From assembly GCA_025453735.1 (NCBI GenBank), contig JALOPY010000257.1, positions 1-5,079 on the forward strand: a stretch of DNA of 5,079 nt, written 5' to 3'. Positions 1 through 5,079 of this stretch are shown here, piece by piece. The notes beneath the pieces are model-generated. The model ran no database searches. It saw only the letters and a list, made by a program, of their open reading frames with translations, and had not been told where the DNA came from. The position numbers and the translations under genes were made by a program. This DNA is from a bacterium (GTDB taxonomy: Bacteria > Zhuqueibacterota > Zhuqueibacteria > Thermofontimicrobiales > Thermofontimicrobiaceae). Each line of letters starts with the position of its first letter. The first letter of the stretch is position 1.

Positions 1-2070
1 GATTGTCCCGAAGAAGGCAATAACGAATGGACCGATGATTACGCGAAGTTCATCTCTATCGATGAAGATTCGGTCCTGGGAAATTTTCTTTACATCTGGG
101 ATGGCGATGATAAGGCCGAAGGCTACCTTGAAAAAGGGGTTGCCTGGCAGGGATTGAAAATGCTTGAAACGCCTGTTGGACCTGATGGCAATCAATTAGG
201 CTTAACGACGTTATCAATCGCTACCTATGATGATTTTTATGCCCTGCCAACCCAGGCTGATCTTTATGATGAGTTGACCATTGGAATCGAGAGAATCCAC
301 AATGTGACGCCGCATCCCGGGGATTGGACCCAGACGCCAAATACATACGGACCTGATGTCGCGTCAGTTCATGCCTCAGGGCCATTTGATCTCGCACCAG
401 GACAAACTGTAACATTTACGTTTGCGAATATTTTTGGCGTCAACAAAGCCGATCTGATGGCGAATACAATTTTATGCCAATTGCTGTATGATAAAAATTA
501 TAATGTCGCAGCTCCGCCGATCCAGCCCAATGTTCGAGCCGTTGCGGGTGATCAAACAGTGCTGCTTTATTGGGATGCTGAGCCATCGGAGAGCTCAGTC
601 GATCCTTTGACAGGGAACAATACTTTCCAGGGCTATCGAATTTATCGTTCAACCAGCCGAGGAGTATCCTGGGGCGATCCAATAACCAATGCCCAGGGTG
701 CTCTGGTCGGCTATGTTCCAATTGCCCAGTTTGATCTCAACGATGATATATCCGGCACCGGCACGGCAAATCCATATTTCTATCTCGGTGATAATACTGG
801 ATTGCAGCATAAATTTGTCGATCGTAATCTCAAGAATGGCGTGGAGTATTGGTACGCGGTGTGCGCGTATGATGGGGAGGACGTATCTGGTGATCTGGTT
901 ATTCCGCCGGTTGAGAATCCGCAATTGACGGATGCAGATAAGGTGGGCGATAATACCGTACGTGTCGTGCCACAAAAATTTCCAGCCGGCTTTGAGCAGC
1001 CAGACTGGGAACTCAACCACGTTCAAGGTGCGTCCACCGCAGCGATCTTGCTCGAGGTGCTTAATCCGTACGCGATGCTTGACAACACATATAATATTTT
1101 AATTAATGACAAGCGTCCTCCAAAAACTTTTTCAGTCTTTGATGCGGCAAAAAATGATACGATCGTTCGAAACTGCACTTTATTTTCTGGGGAAGAGTAT
1201 GTCCCAGCATTCGATGGTATGCGACTGACCGTGGTCGATGAAGAAGCTATAGCTTTCGATATCCAGAAAAGTTATTGGCATGCAACTCCAACGATGGATA
1301 CCGCTGCAACCAACTATTCCATTCAGTTGATCACCGCCAGCAATCCCATTGCCAGTGATTATGAGGTGCGATTCACCGCGGCAGGCGATACAGCGTTTGG
1401 TCCGAAGATTCCAGTGCCATTCGAAATTGTGAATGTCACGACGAATCAGAAGCTGGATTTTATTTTAGTCACTTCGCCCACAGATACGACGACTGCGATG
1501 CGAAATAGTTGGACGAGCGGCGACAAATTGACGCTTCGCGAAACAGTCGCTGGCGCGATTAAGTTTACCTGGACGATTGTGCTGACCGCTCCGCCGCTTA
1601 AAATGGTCATCTCCGGGGACGACACAACGTATCAGGACATCAGCATTCTGCCGCAAACCGGAGATGTCGCGAAAATTTATACCAGGAAGCCGTTGACAGC
1701 CAACGACGTGTACGAGATAAAAACAACGGCAAGCACGACGGCAAATGCGACGGAAAAAGATCTCGATAAAATCAATGTGATTCCCAATCCGTACGTCGTG
1801 ACGTCTTCGTATGAAACTCAGCCCTGGATCAAAGAACTCCAATTCCATAACCTGCCAGAACGCTGTGAAATCAGAATTTTCACGGTTTCGGGTGAACTGG
1901 TTCAAATCTTGAACCATGAGCCAGGCAGCAAGGGATACCGGGGGCTTTCTGTCGAAGCCTGGGATTTGTGGAACTATAACGAGCAAGAAGTCGCCTTTGG
2001 AGTTTTTATCTATCATGTAAAAGCAGATGGCATTGGCGAAAAATTAGGCAAATTTGCCATTATAAAATAA
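1..2070 (+). CDS. Large secreted FnIII-like protein with C-terminal sorting-type domain, 5'-truncated
   Basis: The reading frame is open from base 1 with no stop, so the gene begins upstream; the first internal ATG at 154 is not preceded by a convincing ribosome site and is unlikely to be the start. 689 residues are visible. Residues 1-170 are beta-rich and contain a GPFDLAPGQ motif, seen in large extracellular proteins of KSB1/Marinimicrobia-type bacteria. Residues about 171-295 look like a fibronectin type III domain, with W191 in LLYWDAE, GYRIYRS at 211-217 and VEYWYAVCAYDG at 281-292. Residues 296-590 are beta-rich and not recognised. Residues 591-689 form a C-terminal domain opening with INVIPNPY, followed by WDLWN at 654-658, GVFIYHV at 667-673 and a terminal GKFAIIK. 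This architecture matches T9SS type A or FlgD-Ig-like sorting domains, which direct export and surface attachment. No catalytic domain is seen; the role could be adhesive or structural, and an enzyme domain could lie in the missing N-terminus. The gene for a PorV/PorQ-like barrel follows 36 nt downstream. Confidence 0.9.
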   Translation, partial: DCPEEGNNEWTDDYAKFISIDEDSVLGNFLYIWDGDDKAEGYLEKGVAWQGLKMLETPVGPDGNQLGLTTLSIATYDDFYALPTQADLYDELTIGIERIHNVTPHPGDWTQTPNTYGPDVASVHASGPFDLAPGQTVTFTFANIFGVNKADLMANTILCQLLYDKNYNVAAPPIQPNVRAVAGDQTVLLYWDAEPSESSVDPLTGNNTFQGYRIYRSTSRGVSWGDPITNAQGALVGYVPIAQFDLNDDISGTGTANPYFYLGDNTGLQHKFVDRNLKNGVEYWYAVCAYDGEDVSGDLVIPPVENPQLTDADKVGDNTVRVVPQKFPAGFEQPDWELNHVQGASTAAILLEVLNPYAMLDNTYNILINDKRPPKTFSVFDAAKNDTIVRNCTLFSGEEYVPAFDGMRLTVVDEEAIAFDIQKSYWHATPTMDTAATNYSIQLITASNPIASDYEVRFTAAGDTAFGPKIPVPFEIVNVTTNQKLDFILVTSPTDTTTAMRNSWTSGDKLTLRETVAGAIKFTWTIVLTAPPLKMVISGDDTTYQDISILPQTGDVAKIYTRKPLTANDVYEIKTTASTTANATEKDLDKINVIPNPYVVTSSYETQPWIKELQFHNLPERCEIRIFTVSGELVQILNHEPGSKGYRGLSVEAWDLWNYNEQEVAFGVFIYHVKADGIGEKLGKFAIIK

Positions 2071-2094
2071 ATGAGCTTTATGTCTCACGATAAT

Positions 2095-2100
2095 GGAGGA
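2095..2100 (+). promoter_or_regulatory. Shine-Dalgarno site that fixes the barrel gene start
   Basis: GGAGGA ends 6 nt before the ATG at 2107, an optimal spacing. Two in-frame upstream ATGs exist: 2071, directly after the previous stop, and 2080. Both precede this site and would add a hydrophilic stretch ahead of the signal peptide. The ribosome site and the signal peptide together support 2107 as the start. Confidence 0.85.
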
Positions 2101-2106
2101 CAAAAA

Positions 2107-3165
2107 ATGACTAAGAAATTTTTATATATAATATTGACCCTCCTGGTGATTACGCCACTGGCAATAGCTGGAACCGATAATACCGGCACTTCAGCAGCCA
2201 ATTTTCTGAAAATTGGCGTCGGGCCCAGGGGAAATGCATTGGGAGGAGCTTTCGTGGCTCAGGTCAATGATTTTTCAGCCTTGTATTGGAATCCCGCTGG
2301 CATTGCCTCGGTGAAATCTTTGGAGGTGGGAATTTCCTATACCGATTGGCTGCTCGATATCAACCATAATTTTCTCGGAGCTGTGTATCCATTGGGCAAT
2401 ATTGGAACCATTGGCGTTTTCATTAACTCACTGAGCATGGGGGATATGGAAAAGACCAATCCATTGGAACCAGAGGGAACCGGCGCGTATTTTTCCGCCA
2501 GCGATCTGGCGCTCGGGATTTCTTATGCCAGGCAGTTGACCGATCGGTTCGCGGTTGGCGTCAGTGCGAAATTTATCAGCGAAACGATCAGCTTTTCATC
2601 GGCCAGCACGTTTGCCATTGATGCCGGAACCCAATTTGACACTGGCTATCGCGGCTTGAAAGTGGGAATGAGCATCAGCAATTTCGGCGGCAAAATGACG
2701 CTGAAAGGCTCGGATCAAATGACGAAATCAGACATCGATGAAGTGATCGAAGGCAATCCTGACAAAGAAGCCCGGCTTGAAACCGAGGGGTGGACTGTCC
2801 CGCTCATCTTCCGATTCGGAATATCCATGGATGTCCTGAATGTCGCTAACAATAGAATTACCTGCAATCTCGACTTTGATGATCCGCGAGATAATAGTCC
2901 CTATGGAATATTAGGCGCCGAGTATTGCTGGAATAATGTGGTCTTTCTCAGAGGAGGACTGATTTATCGCGCTCTGGATTTTGACCAGGAGAAGCTGACC
3001 AAAGCAGAAGAATTGGACCTGAATTATGATGTTCGATTCGCATTTGGCGCTGGTATCAATTTCAAAATTCCAAACCTGGCATCACGAGTTCGGCTGGATT
3101 ATTCCTACACCGATCTCGGAATCCTGACCCAGGCGCATAGTTTTTCATTTACGTTTGGTTTGTAA
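2107..3165 (+). CDS. PorV/PorQ family outer-membrane beta-barrel protein
   Basis: The predicted product is 352 residues. Residues 1-21 are a signal peptide: MTKK, then a hydrophobic core, then a likely cleavage after the AIA at 19-21. The mature N-terminus carries the PorV/PorQ (UPF0164-like) signature: GTSAANFLKIGVGPRG at 27-42, ALGGAF at 44-49 and ALYWNPAGIA at 58-67. The rest alternates glycine-rich and aromatic beta strands and ends SFSFTFGL, consistent with a barrel of the FadL-like fold. In Bacteroidetes PorV belongs to the T9SS attachment and shuttle machinery that handles proteins with C-terminal sorting domains, while PorQ and other paralogues are less well defined. Members are often present in many copies in KSB1-type genomes, so the exact subtype and a T9SS role are inference. 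The gene lies 36 nt after a cargo-like gene and is probably cotranscribed with it. Its stop codon overlaps the first base of a palindromic repeat. Confidence 0.9.
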   Translation: MTKKFLYIILTLLVITPLAIAGTDNTGTSAANFLKIGVGPRGNALGGAFVAQVNDFSALYWNPAGIASVKSLEVGISYTDWLLDINHNFLGAVYPLGNIGTIGVFINSLSMGDMEKTNPLEPEGTGAYFSASDLALGISYARQLTDRFAVGVSAKFISETISFSSASTFAIDAGTQFDTGYRGLKVGMSISNFGGKMTLKGSDQMTKSDIDEVIEGNPDKEARLETEGWTVPLIFRFGISMDVLNVANNRITCNLDFDDPRDNSPYGILGAEYCWNNVVFLRGGLIYRALDFDQEKLTKAEELDLNYDVRFAFGAGINFKIPNLASRVRLDYSYTDLGILTQAHSFSFTFGL

Positions 3166-3217
3166 ACTCACCCCCTTGATCCCCCTCTCTTGGTAAGAGA
3201 GGGGGAAGGGGAGAGTT
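3165..3217. repeat. GC-rich palindromic repeat, copy 1 (53 bp)
   Basis: The core is a perfect 11-bp stem, CCCCCTCTCTT (3181-3191) with AAGAGAGGGGG (3195-3205), around a GGT loop. Outer arms extend it: AACTC 3165-3169 pairs with GAGTT 3213-3217, and CCCC 3171-3174 pairs with GGGG 3208-3211, with an A opposite A mismatch between them (3170/3212). The element resembles dispersed REP- or MITE-like palindromes common in uncultured bacterial genomes. There is no transposase and no clear target-site duplication. As RNA it would form a strong hairpin just after the barrel gene and could stabilise the 3' end or reduce readthrough. It lacks a good U-tract, so it is not called a terminator. Confidence 0.85.
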
Positions 3218-3249
3218 TGGGAGGAGTTTTAATCCTCGCGAATGCTTGG

Positions 3250-3306
3250 AACTCACCCTCTTAATCCCCCTCTCTTTGCAAGAGAGGGGGAAAGAGGGGG
3301 AGAGTT
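3250..3306. repeat. GC-rich palindromic repeat, copy 2 (57 bp)
   Basis: This is a second copy in the same orientation, starting 85 bp after copy 1. The 11-bp core arms (3266-3276 and 3280-3290) are identical to copy 1, while the loop is TGC instead of GGT. Outer pairing is AACTC 3250-3254 with GAGTT 3302-3306, CCC 3256-3258 with GGG 3298-3300, and TCTT 3259-3262 with AAGA 3292-3295, with the same A opposite A mismatch (3255/3301). The right arm is 4 nt longer than in copy 1. Conserved arms with a changed loop suggest that the folded form is what is maintained. Confidence 0.85.
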
Positions 3307-3381
3307 CTGTTTGAATCACGAAAGAGCAGTATCTCATCCAAATCCTGGGATGCTGCTTTTCTATTTGAGGAAACTGTTAAG

Positions 3382-3415
3382 ACTGATGCCATACGCCGTG
3401 GCGGATAGCATCAGT
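3382..3415. repeat. Imperfect 34-bp palindrome upstream of the GWxTD gene
   Basis: ACTGATGC (3382-3389) and GCATCAGT (3408-3415) are perfect reverse complements. Inside them AT pairs with AT (3391-3392/3405-3406) and CGC with GCG (3394-3396/3401-3403) around a CGTG loop, interrupted by two mismatches. The sequence is unrelated to the C/G-rich repeats upstream. It could be an RNA hairpin ending the upstream transcript (an A-rich rather than T-rich tract follows, so a poor intrinsic terminator) or a binding site for a dimeric regulator 53 nt before the next start. Neither role is demonstrated. Confidence 0.6.
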
Positions 3416-3431
3416 ATAAAACTCAGTATAA
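3411..3431 (+). repeat. 9-nt direct repeat, period 12
   Basis: TCAGTATAA occurs at 3411-3419 and again at 3423-3431. The first copy overlaps the right arm of the 34-bp palindrome and the second overlaps the TATAAT box. It may be a duplicated regulator or promoter half-site, or chance in AT-rich sequence. Confidence 0.45.
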
Positions 3432-3432
3432 T
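3427..3432 (+). promoter_or_regulatory. Possible -10 box for the GWxTD gene
   Basis: TATAAT lies 35 nt before the ATG at 3468, a plausible place for a promoter -10 element. No -35 hexamer resembling TTGACA is found 16-18 nt upstream, where the right arm of the palindrome sits, and there is no extended -10 TG. The surrounding DNA is AT-rich, so a chance match is possible, and promoter consensus in this lineage is unknown to me. Confidence 0.35.
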
Positions 3433-3456
3433 GTTTTAACCAAAATTATTATTTTT

Positions 3457-3460
3457 AGGA
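3457..3460 (+). promoter_or_regulatory. Shine-Dalgarno site deciding the GWxTD gene start
   Basis: AGGA sits 7 nt before the ATG at 3468. An in-frame TTG at 3465, directly before that ATG, would have only 4 nt of spacing, so 3468 is the better start; the choice changes the protein by one residue. Confidence 0.65.
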
Positions 3461-3467
3461 ACGATTG

Positions 3468-5009
3468 ATGAAGCGGAATGTGATCTATCTCGTCATCGTT
3501 ATTTTTTTATTAAACGATCTTGTCCATTCCCAGGATATCTTCAAAAATCCCGACCAACGCCAGGCAGCATTTCGATTGATCCTGAGTGATGAAATTAGAG
3601 AAATTTATGATCTGATGGTCGCTGATTCTCTCAAAGTCAACTGGGAACGAAAATTTTGGAAGATGCTGGACCCATCTCCGGATACCGACTTCAATGAATT
3701 CTATGCGGAATTTCAAAAACGATTTTCCTACGCGAATCGCTACTATTCTAATGTCATTGCCCCATTGTTTCTCGATGACCGGGGAAAATATCATATCAAA
3801 TTTGGCGAGCCGGATGAAAAAGTAGTCTCTTCCGGTGTCGGCAAGGCGTATCTAGATAATGAGACCTGGGCGTATTATAATTTCAATCTCTTCATCGATT
3901 TTGTCGATCAGCTCGGCTTCGGATTTCGAGAAGTCAATAACTTGATGGACGCCGTGACCTCGGCTCCCTCGAATCTGAAAACAGGCATCGCAGCGAATTT
4001 GTATGTGGAACGAGAGCCGCTCCATCAGAAATATTTGAGCTTTCGGGATATTATCGATGGACGGGCAGGAATCTCTCCCGATGCAAAATTCTACCAGGTC
4101 ACCAAAGACTTTGCCAGCGAAAAACGATTAGCGTTTGAAGCGGCGCCGCCATCCCAATTTGATTTCGATTATGAAAAAGAGCAACTGGACGCGCATATCG
4201 CCAGCGCCATCTTTCGGGGTGAAGCAAACCAGTCACGGGCAGAATTGTATTATTCCTTCCCGCTGAAGCAGTTGAAATTTCAGCCCGGTTCTCATTCGCC
4301 GCTCGAAACCACGGTCGAGAAAAAACTGACATTGTTCAATCGCAACCTCGACAAGATTTTTCAGAAAGATGAGACGCTGAAACTGGTGGCGCGTGAGGCC
4401 AATGAGGTCGAAAAACGCATCTACCTGAATCAGCACACGGAACAACTGCCCGCTGGCTTGTATAATTTAGCGTTGCAATTGGAAAGCGAGCCGAGCAAAC
4501 GACTCGCCATCCTTCGGGCGCAATTGAATGTCCGTGATTATTCCGGCGACTCGCTCACGATGAGCGACATCCAATTTTCGCCGCAAATCCGGGAGGGTGT
4601 GCCGGAACAGCGGAATTTGAAGCCCAATAACATTCTGGTCGTCCCCTACCTGGGCAATGCGATTCGGAGATCAAATCCGGTTTATGTTTATTTTGAGATT
4701 TATAATTTGAAATTGAATGACCAGGGCAAAACGCGATTTCAGGTCGCCTACGAAGTGCAGTCCATTGCAGCCAATGCAACCTCGCCAGTGGCTTCCGCAA
4801 TTCAGTTCATCACGCACTTGATCGGGAATAAGTCCGAACGACAGGTCGGCGCCAGCTTTGAATCCGAGGGATCAGCAGAATTCCAGCAGATTTATTTGAT
4901 GATCGATTTCTCGAAATTTTCAACTGGACACTGCTCATTGAACATTTCGATTACTGATCTTGAAAATGGGGCAAGGGTATCGGGGCAGAAGCGGATGGTG
5001 TTGAAGTGA
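3468..5009 (+). CDS. Exported GWxTD domain-containing protein
   Basis: The predicted product is 513 residues. Residues 1-21 are a signal peptide (MKRN, a hydrophobic core, then VHS before QD), so the protein is exported, probably to the periplasm or outer envelope; no lipobox cysteine is present. Residues about 40-155 match the GWxTD domain in layout: WERKFWKMLDP at 59-69, NEFYAEFQKRFSYAN at 76-90, DDRGKYHIKFGEPDE at 103-117, ETWAYYNF at 132-139 and FIDFVDQLGFGF at 142-153. The family-naming motif is degenerate, reading LFLDD at 100-104. A middle region (about 225-370) and a C-terminal beta domain with NPVYVYFEIYNL at 403-414 resemble the rest of longer GWxTD proteins. The biochemical function of the family is not established; it is found mainly in FCB-group and Acidobacteria-type genomes. 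The gene is separated from the barrel gene by 302 nt of structured sequence and may have its own promoter. Confidence 0.88.
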   Translation: MKRNVIYLVIVIFLLNDLVHSQDIFKNPDQRQAAFRLILSDEIREIYDLMVADSLKVNWERKFWKMLDPSPDTDFNEFYAEFQKRFSYANRYYSNVIAPLFLDDRGKYHIKFGEPDEKVVSSGVGKAYLDNETWAYYNFNLFIDFVDQLGFGFREVNNLMDAVTSAPSNLKTGIAANLYVEREPLHQKYLSFRDIIDGRAGISPDAKFYQVTKDFASEKRLAFEAAPPSQFDFDYEKEQLDAHIASAIFRGEANQSRAELYYSFPLKQLKFQPGSHSPLETTVEKKLTLFNRNLDKIFQKDETLKLVAREANEVEKRIYLNQHTEQLPAGLYNLALQLESEPSKRLAILRAQLNVRDYSGDSLTMSDIQFSPQIREGVPEQRNLKPNNILVVPYLGNAIRRSNPVYVYFEIYNLKLNDQGKTRFQVAYEVQSIAANATSPVASAIQFITHLIGNKSERQVGASFESEGSAEFQQIYLMIDFSKFSTGHCSLNISITDLENGARVSGQKRMVLK

Positions 5010-5022
5010 TTATTACCCCTTA

Positions 5023-5032
5023 CTGTTAACAG
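5023..5032. repeat. 10-bp perfect palindrome CTGTTAACAG
   Basis: This short self-complementary sequence lies 13 nt after the GWxTD stop codon. It has no loop, so it would not fold into an RNA hairpin; it might be an operator for a downstream gene outside the window, or chance. Nothing else is seen in 5010-5079. Confidence 0.25.
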
Positions 5033-5079
5033 ATTGCATTTCAAATACCTTCTAACACTAAATTCTTATAGGCAAAATT

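Larger units (their letters stand above)
3166..3467. other. Structured intergenic region between barrel and GWxTD genes
   Basis: This 302-nt gap has no credible gene. It contains two copies of a palindromic repeat (3165-3217 and 3250-3306), a small GAGGA/TCCTC inverted repeat between them (3221-3225 with 3233-3237), a separate imperfect palindrome (3382-3415), a 9-nt direct repeat and a TATAAT box. Short open frames crossing the two repeats on either strand translate the palindrome into proline- and glycine-rich peptides such as NPPLFAREGERGGE, which is typical of spurious repeat translation. Confidence 0.8.

Noticed and set aside
649..1026. Antisense and alternate-frame open frames over the FnIII-like region
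   Set aside because: They overlap the real frame, which carries recognisable FnIII motifs; their own translations are low in plausible domain content.
1465..2016. 183-residue open frame on the - strand
   Set aside because: It lies wholly antisense to the well-supported C-terminal half of the secreted protein, has no ribosome site that I can see, and its translation resembles no known family.
2071..2106. Upstream start at 2071 for the barrel gene
   Set aside because: It would put the strong GGAGGA ribosome site inside the coding sequence and add a hydrophilic 12-residue leader before the signal peptide.
3181..3217. Rho-independent terminator after the barrel gene
   Set aside because: The stem is strong but is followed by A/G-rich sequence rather than a T-tract, so a classical intrinsic terminator is not supported.
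3195..3224. G-quadruplex from the G-runs of repeat copy 1
   Set aside because: Only three runs of three or more Gs are present in close spacing, and the strand is better explained by the perfect hairpin with the C-rich arm.
3165..3306. CRISPR array or riboswitch
   Set aside because: There are only two repeat copies of unequal length, separated by 32 bp, each a self-contained palindrome and with no cas genes in the window; no known aptamer core is recognised.
3149..3439. Small open frames across the intergenic repeats on both strands (3149-3337 - and 3242-3439 +)
   Set aside because: Most of each peptide is translation of the palindromic repeat itself, a well-known source of false small genes; neither has a good ribosome site.

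Overview
The window holds three protein-coding genes, all on the + strand: a 5'-truncated gene for a large secreted protein, a gene for an outer-membrane beta-barrel of the PorV/PorQ type, and a gene for an exported GWxTD-domain protein. No RNA gene, transposase, CRISPR array or integrase is visible. The combination of a FnIII-like secreted protein with a C-terminal sorting-like domain, a PorV/PorQ-like barrel and a GWxTD protein, at moderate GC, is typical of the wider Fibrobacteres-Chlorobi-Bacteroidetes superphylum. Within it, uncultured lineages such as KSB1, Calditrichota or Marinimicrobia fit best. That placement rests on family knowledge and was not tested by a search.

Region by region: positions 1-2070 carry the open 3' portion of a gene (689 residues visible) whose product has an N-terminal beta-rich region, a FnIII-like domain, an uncharacterised beta-rich middle and a roughly 100-residue C-terminal domain like type IX secretion (T9SS) or FlgD-Ig-like sorting domains. 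After a 36-nt gap comes the PorV/PorQ-like gene at 2107-3165, whose start is fixed by a strong Shine-Dalgarno sequence. The 302-nt gap 3166-3467 is rich in structure: two copies of a GC-rich palindromic repeat, a separate imperfect palindrome, a short direct repeat and a TATAAT box. The GWxTD gene follows at 3468-5009. The last 70 bases (5010-5079) show only a 10-bp palindrome.

Genes 1 and 2 probably form a transcription unit. In T9SS bacteria PorV-type barrels take part in delivering or holding proteins with C-terminal sorting domains, so an adjacent cargo-like protein and barrel make functional sense. The hairpin-rich gap probably separates the GWxTD gene from that unit, or at least uncouples their expression. 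No complete new system is evident. The items most worth a second look are the cargo/barrel pairing, the paired palindromic repeats that begin on the barrel gene's stop codon, and the degenerate GWxTD signature.
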